Below the pieces are notes generated by a model. The model had not been told where the DNA came from and did no database searches. It was given only the letters and a program-made list of their open reading frames with translations. From assembly GCA_949317995.1 (NCBI GenBank), contig OX439041.1:7018001-7082000 (forward strand): 64,000 nucleotides of DNA, given 5' to 3'. Source of the stretch: Acholoe squamosa. Lineage: Eukaryota > Annelida > Polychaeta > Phyllodocida > Polynoidae. The position numbers were made by a program, and so were the translations under genes. Numbering within the stretch: the stretch's first letter is position 1; the number at the start of each line of letters is the position of its first letter. Of this stretch, positions 1-9,528 are shown piece by piece.

Positions 1-22
1 CTCGGGGGTCAGTTTATGAAGG

Positions 23-1317
23 TTATTTTTCAGAATGTACCTTCATCACTCTATCAATAGTGTTCTCCAGCCCCTCTCCGTGGACAACTACCCAATGCCG
101 GATCATATCTCCTGTCCGAGGGGTGACACATCCTACGCATTTAGTGTATTTCTTGCCAGCCTCCGGGTCACATACTCCCGCCTCTGGTGCATATGGAACT
201 CTACCAGATGGCGCAAGAATGTGTCTTTATCCGGAAAGAATTCTACCTCACCCTTCATCTGAGTACAACATTGGAATGGGCAATCCTTATGCTCATCCCC
301 GTAATACTCCTCCAAGGTGAACTTAAACTTCGCCTTCTGGTCGTAATTGTACAGGCTGTTAGAGGAATTCTTTACAAATTCCCAGTACAACCAGTACATA
401 TTAGCCGTTTTGCGGTCAAACAGCTTCTTACAAAGCCATTCCTCCATATATTCAAACCCTTCCCATGTCTTCTGAGGGGGCAGTCTCCAGACTCTGCTCC
501 CCTTTAGATGTCCACGGTATCCGGGAATGAAGTCAGCAAAGTTGTTAATGGTGTTTTCCCAAATAACAGCCTCTTGCTCGTCAATAGGAGTGGCATCCAA
601 AACTGGGTCAACCGGCTCCTCGGGTTCTTCTCCAGATGGTCCAGCCACCAGTTGCGCAACAGGTTGTTGACCTGCGAGCACCTGGGTTTCCACATCTTGA
701 GCGTCACCACTCACATCAGCCATAATGTTCTGGAGTTTGACTACTGGCATGCCAACTTCTACTTTTACAGTAGCAGCAGGAGTAGGAGGAACAGCCGGTG
801 GAGTAGGTGGCCGAATCTCTACTTCTGCAGTCTCGGGTTTCCATTGAGAAACCTTCTTATTCCTCTTCTTGGCTTTACCAGTTGAGGAGCCTGATTTAGA
901 TGCATCCGTCTCATTGCCGGAAACATCCGAAACTTTAGCTGCCTTCCTATTGGCCGCTCTCAGAGACACACGACGGCTCCGAGTACCTTCGGCGTCATTG
1001 GTACTGGCAGAGGGTTCAGCATCCGTATGCTTCCCTTTGCCTTTCCCTTTAGTGGATGATCCTTTACCCTTTCCACTCTCAGTTTTGTCTGTCCTCTTCT
1101 CAGTCTTCTTGGGAGTAGACTGAGCGGAAGCAGGAGAACTGTCAATATGGGGCGGAACAGGTGGGGCCTGCTCAGATTCCTTAGTCTTGTGCTCTATAGG
1201 AGAGGACTTGACGGGGGACATCAAGCGGTCCATCTTGCTCGCCATTTCTGGAGACACTTGCACTGATGCCTGCCCGGATGGGATTTCTGGGTGGGCCAGA
1301 GCATACTGTCTTTCCAT
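23..1317 (-). CDS. Uncharacterised element protein, ORF2, with atypical zinc finger; probable frameshift near its end
   Basis: I do not recognise this protein. From the ATG at 1317 the frame is open to a stop at 133 (394 aa). Residues about 1-260 are low-complexity: Ser/Pro/Lys-rich, with KGKGKG runs and a basic KKRNKK stretch, so probably disordered and nuclear. The last 140 residues are Trp/Tyr-rich and look folded. They end in a C-x3/4-C...RH-x4-H zinc-finger-like motif (CPFQCC, then RHLVEFH). Past this finger the frame soon stops, but the next frame stays open to 23 and encodes a second C-x2-C-x10-H-x4-H motif (CVGC at 139-128, then RHWVVVH). A one-base deletion or a recoding event is therefore likely near 200. 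The start overlaps the stop of the upstream ORF as TGATG. The same element is partly duplicated at 8055, which argues for a mobile element rather than a host gene. Confidence 0.5.
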
Positions 1318-1907
1318 CAATCGTACCACGAGAATTTGTATAAAAATTCAGGGCGGACTGCTGGAGAAGCACCAATACGGGACTCTTCAGCCTCAAGTAC
1401 TTGAGACGAGATAGGGACCCCTGGACTGAACTCGAAGACAGCATTACCTGCTCCTTGGTATTCGTTCGCAGTTTCTAAAAATAGAACCTGGTCACGGTCA
1501 ATGTACCGAGCGACCTCATTGGCCTTGATGCCGGTGTAACCAGTCATGTCAGACACATAGGATGGTCTATCAAACCGATTCCTTCTAAAAGCCATCTCTG
1601 CATCCCAGACAGCTTTGCGGAACCACAAATGGACCACCAATCCTTTAGCCATCTGATGGTAATCCATCAACCAGGCTTCAGGAAATGTGTTTGCCCATTG
1701 AGGGTGCACACATTCCCAGATTGCATTGACCACCAGGGGGTCAAGCTCTCTGGGCGTTCCATCAGCGGTTGGTATTAGCATTTTGTCAGAAATAGTTAAC
1801 ATCCGTCCGTCATATGGACCTGCTACATCTGCCCATTCTGTGCTTCCAGGTGGTGGCATCTCGATGTGCCTAGGCCTCTCTACCGGAGAAGAAGGGCCCA
1901 TTGACAC
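1317..1907 (-). CDS. Uncharacterised element protein, ORF1, copy A (196 aa)
   Basis: The open frame encodes about 196 aa with a natural-looking composition. It is rich in Trp, Tyr, Met and Arg, with few simple repeats, and includes a segment around residues 60-110 reading WECVHPQWANTFPEAW. The first in-frame ATG is at about 1901. The frame opens just after a CAG that could be a splice acceptor, so an upstream exon may exist. On the minus strand, about 200 bases further upstream, short acidic and Pro/Gln-rich frames (one starting MEDSDVESF near 2130) may be that exon or a decayed N-terminus. The stop codon at 1319-1317 overlaps the ATG of ORF2 (TGATG). A 99% identical copy is at 8068-8658. The protein family is unknown; the layout of two linked ORFs plus duplication suggests a transposable element. 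Confidence 0.5.
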   Translation of the reverse strand: MSMGPSSPVERPRHIEMPPPGSTEWADVAGPYDGRMLTISDKMLIPTADGTPRELDPLVVNAIWECVHPQWANTFPEAWLMDYHQMAKGLVVHLWFRKAVWDAEMAFRRNRFDRPSYVSDMTGYTGIKANEVARYIDRDQVLFLETANEYQGAGNAVFEFSPGVPISSQVLEAEESRIGASPAVRPEFLYKFSWYD

Positions 1908-2112
1908 ACCTGAGGTACCAACACTGTTGTGGGGGTAGTTGGGGTGCAGGTGGCATCAGGTTGTGGTCCTGAGACAGCATTTTGGATGCTTCTCCACTCA
2001 AGTGGTTCACAGATACAGGTGCATTCCTGGATCCATAGAGGGCTGACCGCTGGGGCATTCAGGGCTGACTTGTCTGGAATGTTCAGACGCGTCGTAGAAA
2101 GATTCTACATCA

Positions 2113-2397
2113 CTGTCTTCCATTCCAGATTGTTTATCATTCAGTGTCTATCTCTTAATTAACTAATGCAGCATCACGCTTGGGTTCTATGGTGACCTTT
2201 GAGGCTGATTGATTGATTTGTTTAATGTCCTAAGGCCAGTAGGGCCTCATGGGACTGCCTCATTGGTTATCAGACATTTAGTCCATTCTTTTCTCAATCT
2301 TAATTTGCGCATATGAGTGTGTGAATGTGGGTGTGCCTTTGAGGCTGAGAAGCAAGTAATACATAAGTAAAATGTGCATATTGATCTTCTGATATGT
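2113..2397. repeat. 285-bp direct repeat, left copy (divergent promoter position)
   Basis: The segment starting CTGTCTTCCATTCCAG and ending GATATGT recurs in direct orientation at 3963-4247 with about five substitutions and no length change. This left copy lies between the minus-strand ORFs and the plus-strand zinc-ribbon ORF, where a divergent promoter would be. The right copy provides the last codons and stop of the plus-strand ORF. It also recurs at 8864-9148 in the duplicated element. It could be a short LTR-like repeat or the trace of a tandem duplication. Confidence 0.8.
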
Positions 2398-2532
2398 GTA
2401 CGAACAATCTCTGATTGGTTGTAATATTGATTGGGGCAGTAGGCCCTAACGCACCCACCTGCCACTCACTATACACACACACCTGGACACCTCCTCCACA
2501 CTGCTGGTTTCTTTTTGTTTCTTTTAGCCATA

Positions 2533-4016
2533 ATGGTTAACTGTTTAGTTTGCAATACTGCTTACCATGGGAACAAGAAGCATTGCCCAAACTGTTGGGT
2601 ATTGAACCACAAGTACAAGACACATGAGATGAGTAACATGGATTCTCAGGAGGAACAGGAGGAGGGGAGTCAGGGACATGCAAACATGGTCACCCCCCTG
2701 CATGCCCCCCCCCTCAGGCAGCATGGATCACCTACTGACAGCAGTCAGCTGAGTAAGTCACATGAATCCCCTGAAACTATAGCTCGATGCAGCAAGTTGG
2801 GAACCTAAAACTTAGTTTTTCCTGAATTTTCGCTAAGAAATGCTGTAGTTTAGCTAAAGTTTATCCGATTTACACAATATTTGCAGCAGATGAAAGATGA
2901 AACTCATTGCTTTAAGACCAGGGTAGATGGTATTACATTAATATAGTGCACAGTTTACCACTGGCCCTATATATATATTATGAAAAAATATTCTAACCAT
3001 CAGTTTTTCATAGATAGTGCGTAATACTGACCCATCAAGTTTATAAATGAGTATGCTCTTTTCCCTACCTCTATGGTGGCTCATTACACTATGGGAGACA
3101 AGTGATTTTTGTTAGTTTGCAAAAACTGTGATTTTCAGCAAAATTTCTGCTTGGTTTTTGATGTGGGACCACATAGATCACCATATATGGACGTGTGATC
3201 ACCCACTGATACCAGAATTATCCATTTTTATGTTCTTCCTGATCATCTTTAAGGGCATGTGATATCTAAGTGATACAATAAATGTGAGAAGAATTAGGCA
3301 CATCTTATGATTCTAGTCTTTGGTGCTAAAAACGCCTTTGCTGCTATTTACAGCTAAATAGCTCAATAGTGCACCCTAATAGGCATCACATGCCTAATAC
3401 GGTTTTCAATGAATCATCAGGTCAAAACAACAATTGATGATGGAATTTAATAGATCAAAAGGGTTTTGCACCATGGACTTGTTCACATTGTTCAGTCTTC
3501 AGATATTCTAGTCTTGAAAATGATGAAGACATTTACGAGCATGGTGCTTTTCCAGTCCGTATGGGACCTACAGAGGGCATTTTGTCTTGTCTGACATGTA
3601 TTATGAGGGAATAATGCATAGCAAATGATTCTATTTTCATATTTTGTTATGATTTTTTTAGATATAATCATACACAAGACTTGTCTTCTGCAGTATATGC
3701 AAAAATGTCCCTTAAATGAAGGCATTTTACATGCACAGCTGCCTCCAAAACTGGAAAACACAAAGGTTCCCAACTTGATGCATCGAGCTATATAATTAGA
3801 CAAAGAATGGCTGCAGCAGAAGAAAAGGCAGAGTTGCTTAGAAGGAAAGGGGAATTGCTAGGCTTACAGGAGAGGTTAGCCACGATAGAACTTGAAAATG
3901 CAGAGCTTGAACAATCTTTTGAATCATTGAATGACATTACTACCAAACAGAATGCTGCCATGCTGTCTTCCATTCCAGATTGTTTATCATTCAGTGTCTA
4001 TCTCTTAATTAACTAA
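2533..4016 (+). pseudogene. Zinc-ribbon/coiled-coil element protein, interrupted by a TA-inserted DNA element
   Basis: The first exon begins after an acceptor at 2526-2527 (TTCTTTTAG) with the ATG at 2533. The N-terminus holds a C-x2-C-x10-C-x2-C zinc ribbon (CLVC...CPNC), followed by an acidic Glu/Gln-rich segment. The frame is then broken at 2780 by a 1011-bp inverted-repeat element with a TA duplication. Skipping 2780-3792 keeps the frame exactly (261 bases from the ATG to the next in-frame ATG). It then continues into a Glu/Leu/Lys-rich coiled-coil segment (3807-3950) and stops at 4014-4016 inside the right 285-bp repeat. The uninterrupted product would be about 156 aa. The function is unknown; it lies divergent to ORF1/ORF2 and probably belongs to the same element. 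Confidence 0.5.
2780..3790. mobile_element. 1.0-kb TIR element inserted at TA, copy A
   Basis: The ends are inverted repeats of 27 bp starting TAGCTCGATGCA, with one mismatch, flanked by a TA duplication (2778-2779 and 3791-3792). No transposase frame is visible inside, so it is a non-autonomous element. The TA target suggests Tc1/mariner-type mobilisation, which is an inference from the target site only. It interrupts the zinc-ribbon/coiled-coil ORF in phase. A related copy is at 9529-10627. Confidence 0.85.
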
Positions 4017-4247
4017 TGCAGCATTACGCTTGGGTTCTATGGTGACCTTTGAGGCTGATTGATTGATTTGTTTAACGTCCTAAGGCCAGTAGGGCCTCAT
4101 GGGACTGCCTCATTGGTTATCAGACATTTAGTCCATTCTTTTCTCAATCTTAATTTGCGCGTATGAGTGTGTGAATGTGGGTGTGCCTTTGAGGCTGAGA
4201 AGCAAGTAATACATAAGTAAAATGTACATATTGATCTTATGATATGT
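3963..4247. repeat. 285-bp direct repeat, right copy
   Basis: Direct copy of 2113-2397 with about five substitutions. Its first 54 bases supply the C-terminal codons and stop of the interrupted plus-strand ORF. Confidence 0.8.
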
Positions 4248-5110
4248 CACATAACAATTAGATGGAACCATCGCTAAAGGTAAGCAGTGGCACTGGTGTT
4301 GTGGTGGTGGAACTTTCAGAGTAGTTTCCCAAGCCCCCAATGAAAACTGGGTCCCTAGTCTTAAGTGGGGTTGGTCTTTGATATCTTAACTCTAGGGCCT
4401 ACCTACTTGTTGTGTATTGTTTTGAAATGTAAAATCATATGCCATGCCTTTGCTTTTTGTAATGTGATATCTGGAACCCAGGAAGACTAGGCTGAGCCCT
4501 CTGCAGACTCTGTGGACATCAGTTGCTGGGCCTCTGAATGAATATATCAGGGCCTGGTTAGCTGGGTAAATAACAATATGATAACATGAAAATCAACCTG
4601 TGTTTCACTTCTTTATTTGTCTTGGATATGATCTGTCTTGGATAGAAAGATCTCAGCAATCACTGTATTTATATACACATATCATTTGTACACATTTCCT
4701 TCATCATATCAGTTACATCACAGTCCTTGTCTTATGAATACATATATCTTAAATTTGTACAGTTTTATCCTAGTGTAAACACTAGGTATAGGTATTTTAA
4801 ATTTACACCAAATAATATTTGACATCTCTATAACCAAAAGGATGATTTCTTACACGCAATAGTGATAAATTCCTGTAGACTGCAGCTGACTATCTACACT
4901 GGTATACAAACCAGGTTCTATTTTTAAAAGAATCTCATTACCTCTTTTTAGTTCAAAGAAAATTAAGTTCGTTTTCACTGGTATGCAGGTGTGGGTATAT
5001 CTTTTTCTTTTTACAAGAAAGTCCATTTCCTCTTCTTAACTTGATTGGAATTAAGATCACCTTATATTAAAATAAATATTCTGTCTATATCATATCACCC
5101 ATCCCCATGG
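4248..5110. other. Non-coding stretch downstream of CFAP251
   Basis: No open frame of interest. It lies 3' of the CFAP251 stop and probably includes its 3' UTR. A TTTATT at 4613 would read AATAAA on the minus strand and is a possible poly(A) signal. Confidence 0.4.
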
Positions 5111-7128
5111 TTACCCAGCCTGCCCTTCCACCAATTTGCCACCCTCCATTTCATCCATCAACATCTCGTTATACATCCCAAACCCAAGTAGCTCATTGGC
5201 AAACATCTCAGCGGTCACATCTTGTGGCAGGTTTTCCTCGATGATATCGCCAGCTGAAGTGGCATCAAAGCGTCCCAGCTCACTGCTGCCACCCTCGGGA
5301 TTGAAACCCAGCAGGGTGGTCAGGTACTCAGCCAACTGCTCCTCTGTCAGGTGTTCACCTACAGCAAGGTCATTACAAGGTCATAGGTTATCAAAAGGTC
5401 ATAGTAAGATCATCACTAGGTCAAACCAAAGCATTGCCAAGGTCATAACAAGGTAACATGTAGGTTATATTAAAAGGTCATAGTAAGGCATTGCCAAGGT
5501 CAAGGTCCTAACAAAGTCAAAGCGTTGTTCTAGTAAACATATTGAGGCCACTCACAAAGGTACCTTTACCTTGTTGACCAAGGTGTAGTTACAACTCTAT
5601 TGCACTAAGACATTGATCTAGCCTTTGGAGGCTTTTTAACATCATACTCCACAAAAAGACATGATATAAAATCACTCACCATAACTCTGCAGCATGTCGA
5701 GTAGGTCTCCACGGTCAATCAAGGCTCCATCGGGAGATTCCATACCCAGTACCTTAAAGGCCCAGTCTATCTTGTCAGCCTGCAATCCAAATGCTGGCTG
5801 ATGGTTGATGTACACTGTTGAACAAAGGGAAACATTGACATATTATCTCAGGTGTTGATGGGTGTATTTATCCCTTATCTATCACATTGTAAACATAATA
5901 TGGAATCAGGCCCTCTGTTAATAGGTTATCAATAGTACCATAAATTCCCTCATATAAGCTGCACACTTTTATAAGCCGCACTCTGAGTTTGATAGGAGGC
6001 TATAAGCCTCATATCGGGCTTGTAAATTGGCATCTGTTGTATGGTGTCGAAACCCCTCATATAAGCCACACGCTGAGTACAGGAAGACCTTGAAAGATGC
6101 AGACTTAATTGGGTTCTTATACAAGCTGCGGCTTATATGAAAGAATTTACGGTACATTGCGTGGCCGAGCAATAATAATCAAAGACATTTTGTGCAAAAA
6201 GATACAGTTTTGAGAAATGTATAGATCCCTAGCTAGGAAAATGTTAACATGAAGAAAGACAACGAAAAAAGAGAACTACTGTAAAACCTCCCTCAGAAGC
6301 AGACCAAAGTTCGGGATTCGAGCCCAAATTCAGCTTATAAAATTTACTTAAGTTGGGGGGTTGGCTTATTTGGAATTGGAAGGATTCAAATCAAGTGAAT
6401 AACAGTTTAACCACATTTAAATGGTGCAAAATTCAGCTTAAAAATTGTCCTGAAGTTAGGGTGATGGCTTCTGAAGGAGGTCAGCTTTTGAGTAAGGTTT
6501 TAGCAGGTCATTTACAACTTGCTGAGTAAACTCTATTTCTGTCATGTATTGGCCTGTTTCTACGTACCGACTGTAACGCACCTCATTCAACATATCCTCT
6601 ATCTGACATGGGGGGAAAAAATAAAAGACATTTTATAATCTGTCTGACACTAACCTTTCAAATACCACATAGTGCATTAATGTATAATGGCCTATTGACA
6701 TGGTGATACATGAATGTAGCTCTGACAAGTGAAAGTTGCATTTACAGCCCTACAGTTTTAAGAGTTCTAAAGAGCCTCTATTCTGCACTAATAACGTCTC
6801 AAAAATGTTATCAGCAGCAGCACATAAGAGAGTCATGATAACATATATGTGCATATAAATCATCAAGGTATCTTTTAAAAGCTTCAAATACCAAGATTAA
6901 GCCTATGCTTTATCACTTCACCACATTCCTTGATATTCTAATGAAGCTATATATCAACCTTTCAAAGAGACTGTACATTTTCTATGTTGCCATCCTATCA
7001 CTGTACAGGACTTAATACCTACCTCTTGTTCTGATGGGTAGAAGCCCATGGCCCGCATAACAAAAGGTATTTCAGACAGTGGGATGTGTGTTGACACCCG
7101 CCGGGAGTCCTGTGTGTCCATGCCTTGG
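5111..7128 (-). CDS. CFAP251: Cilia- and flagella-associated protein 251 (WDR66), C-terminal exons
   Basis: CFAP251 is a WD-repeat protein of the axonemal radial spoke region, needed for ciliary and sperm motility. Only its last four exons are here: 7023-7128, 6516-6602, 5680-5814 and 5111-5358. They encode the C-terminal EF-hand-like region (segments such as [58 protein letters not shown]) and the natural stop. Splice sites are canonical: acceptor CAG at 7131-7129 with donor GTAGGT; acceptor at 6605-6603 with donor GTAAAT; acceptor at 5817-5815 with donor GTGAGT; acceptor TAG at 5361-5359. Phases agree except between the 6516-6602 and 5680-5814 exons, which differ by one base, so a small exon or odd splice may be missed. 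The WD-repeat exons would lie upstream on the minus strand beyond 7128, but none is seen before the repeats at 7469. Assignment is from recognised family sequence features. Confidence 0.88.
5366..5520. repeat. AGGTCA-rich intronic minisatellite
   Basis: In the last CFAP251 intron the hexamer AGGTCA occurs about seven times in 130 bases, all in the same orientation, mostly as AAGGTCATA. This is a degenerate tandem repeat. It also happens to be the half-site of nuclear receptors. Confidence 0.6.
5935..6155. mobile_element. Small MITE with 30-bp TIRs in a CFAP251 intron
   Basis: Left end GTACCATAAATTC(C) and right end GAATTTACGGTAC form inverted repeats of about 30 bp. The inside carries several ATAAGCC/GGCTTAT words. 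Partial relatives are seen near 26755-26830 and 28490-28690. Confidence 0.6.
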
Positions 7129-7468
7129 CTGTAAATGTAAAAGAGCAAAGTAAATACACTTCCAAAATGATGGAAATCCTAAAGTTCTGAAAGGCAAACT
7201 ATAAACTTATTTGCAGATATAAAATATATCTAGGGATGTTCCAGAATACTCTCATTTGTCTGATCATGTAGAGCATTTAATGGTTAGTATTTAAAAAGGC
7301 ATCATATCTGCCCTTTATGTTATAAAATACCAATGCAGCACCAACAATTCTCCAGCAGTCTTTTACACTAAGCTATTGAGAATGTTCTGTAACCCATGGG
7401 GTTGGCATGGTGCATGCCAGTGTGCATGAGCTGTGTAGGCTTGAGATGGTGCATTATACTGGCAAGTA

Positions 7469-7876
7469 GATAGTTATCCGATTAACTTACCAAGTTATGC
7501 TGGAGAACTGGTGTTCCGATGAAGCCAAGGCACTTGTGTGCCTTGGGGGTCCTAGGGAGATAACAATGTAACTTCCGGCAGTACAATCAAGCGGGCGTAT
7601 GATCTGGAGGGATCACTCACTAAAACTCCATATTCCGCCCCCCTCGAATCATATTTTATGCCTAAAGAATAACCATGATTTCCTCTAAAATCCTTAGTTC
7701 TGGTAACCAAATGTTTTTACTCTAGGAGACTGTCCTTGATTTATCTCTTTTAAAAATTCTGTACAGTCTTGGGAGGTGTGGAGGGCCCTAGGACCCCCCC
7801 AAGGCACCTAAGTGCCTTGGCTTCATCGGAACACCAGTTCTCCAGTATAACTTGGTAAGTTAATCGGATAACTATC
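7469..7876. mobile_element. 408-bp MITE with ~86-bp TIRs and TA target duplication
   Basis: The ends GATAGTTATCCG... and ...CGGATAACTATC are inverted copies over about 86 bp with few mismatches, flanked by TA at 7467-7468 and 7877-7878. No coding capacity. The internal arm contains a CCAAGGCAC/GTGCCTTGG palindrome on each side. Confidence 0.85.
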
Positions 7877-7878
7877 TA

Positions 7879-8054
7879 TTCCAATTCACCCTTCGGCACT
7901 TTCCGGTGCCCAAGGGGACCATGGGAGATCTTCAAAGCCTTTACGGAGTGTTCCCCCCTAAGGTTGGCTATCCCCCAAAATTCTCTAAGCTCTATTTATA
8001 TTTACAATTTGTTTAATTCTAAGAGTATCTTCAATTTCTTCATTTTCTTAAACT
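7879..8054. other. Junction between MITE and duplicated element copy
   Basis: Unique-looking sequence with no gene. Homology with copy A of the two-ORF element begins at 8055 (equivalent to 1304), so this is the left breakpoint of the duplication. Confidence 0.5.
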
Positions 8055-8067
8055 TACTGTCTTTCCA

Positions 8068-8658
8068 TCAATCGTACCACGAGATTTTGTATAAAAATTC
8101 AGGGCGGACTGCTGGAGAAGCACCAATACGGGACTCTTCAGCCTCAAGTACTTGAGACGAGATAGGGACCCCTGGACTGAACTCGAAGACAGCATTACCT
8201 GCTCCTTGGTATTCGTTCGCAGTTTCTAAAAATAGAACCTGGTCACGGTCAATGTACCGAGCGACCTCATTGGCCTTGATGCCGGTGTAACCAGTCATGT
8301 CAGACACATAGGATGGTCTATCAAACCGATTCCTTCTAAAAGCCATCTCTGCATCCCAGACAGCTTTGCGGAACCACAAATGGACCACCAATCCTTTAGC
8401 CATCTGATGGTAATCCATCAACCAGGCTTCAGGAAATGTGTTTGCCCATTGAGGGTGCACACATTCCCAGATTGCATTGACCACCAGGGGGTCAAGCTCT
8501 CTGGGCGTTCCATTAGCGGTTGGTATTAGCATTTTGTCAGAAATAGTTAACATCCGTCCGTCATATGGACCTGCTACATCTGCCCATTCTGTGCTTCCAG
8601 GTGGTGGCATCTCGATGTGCCTAGGCCTCTCTACCGGAGAAGAAGGGCCCATTGACAC
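8068..8658 (-). CDS. Uncharacterised element protein, ORF1, copy B
   Basis: Second copy of the 196-aa frame at 1317-1907, with only a couple of base changes. One turns KFSWYD near the C-terminus into KISWYD. The TGATG overlap is retained, but only about four codons of ORF2 follow before homology ends at 8055, so ORF2 is missing. Both copies keep ORF1 open, which fits a recent duplication. The function is unknown. Confidence 0.5.
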   Translation of the reverse strand: MSMGPSSPVERPRHIEMPPPGSTEWADVAGPYDGRMLTISDKMLIPTANGTPRELDPLVVNAIWECVHPQWANTFPEAWLMDYHQMAKGLVVHLWFRKAVWDAEMAFRRNRFDRPSYVSDMTGYTGIKANEVARYIDRDQVLFLETANEYQGAGNAVFEFSPGVPISSQVLEAEESRIGASPAVRPEFLYKISWYD

Positions 8659-8863
8659 ACCTGAGGTACCAACACTGTTGTGGGGGTAGTTGGGGTGCAG
8701 GTGGCATCAGGTTGTGGTCCTGAGACAGCATTTTGGATGCTTCTCCACTCAAGTGGTTCACAGATACAGGTGCATTCCTGGATCCATAGAGGGCTGACCG
8801 CTGGGGCATTCAGGGCTGACTTGTCTGGAATGTTCAGACGCGTCGTAGAAAGATTCTACATCA

Positions 8864-9148
8864 CTGTCTTCCATTCCAGATTGTTTATCATTCAGTGTCT
8901 ATCTCTTAATTAACTAATGCAGCATCACGCTTGGGTTCTATGGTGACCTTTGAGGCTGATTGATTGATTTGTTTAATGTCCTAAGGCCAGTAGGGCCTCA
9001 TAGGACTGCCTCATTGGTTATCAGACATTTAGTCCATTCTTTTCTCAATCTTAATTTGCGCATATGAGTGTGTGAATGTGGGTGTGCCTTTGAGGCTGAG
9101 AAGCAAGTAATACATAAGTAAAATGTGCATATTGATCTTCTGATATGT
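8864..9148. repeat. 285-bp repeat, copy in duplicated element
   Basis: Equivalent of 2113-2397, almost identical. There is no second downstream copy here, unlike copy A. Confidence 0.75.
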
Positions 9149-9283
9149 GTACGAACAATCTCTGATTGGTTGTAATATTGATTGGGGCAGTAGGCCCTAA
9201 CGCACCCACCTGCCACTCACTATACACACACACCTGGACACCTCCTCCACACTGCTGTTTTTTCTTTGTTTCTTTTAGCCATA

Positions 9284-9528
9284 ATGGTTAACTGTTTAGT
9301 TTGCAATACTGCTTACCATGGGAACAAGAAGCATTGCCCTAACTGTTGGGTATTGAACCACAAGTACAAGACACATGAGATGAGTAACATGGATTCTCAG
9401 GAGGAACAGGAGGAGGGGAGTCAGGGACATGCAAACATGGTCACCCCCCTGCATGCCCCCCCTCAGGCAGCATGGATCACCTACTGACAGCAGTCAGCTG
9501 AGTAAGTCACATGAATCCCCTGAAACTA
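9284..9528 (+). pseudogene. Copy B of the zinc-ribbon ORF, frameshifted and truncated
   Basis: It starts like the ORF at 2533, with the C-x2-C-x10-C-x2-C ribbon intact. A C-run has seven C's instead of nine, which shifts the frame after about 67 codons and ends it at 9487. The 1-kb TIR element follows at 9529, and the coiled-coil part found in copy A is absent beyond it. Confidence 0.6.
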
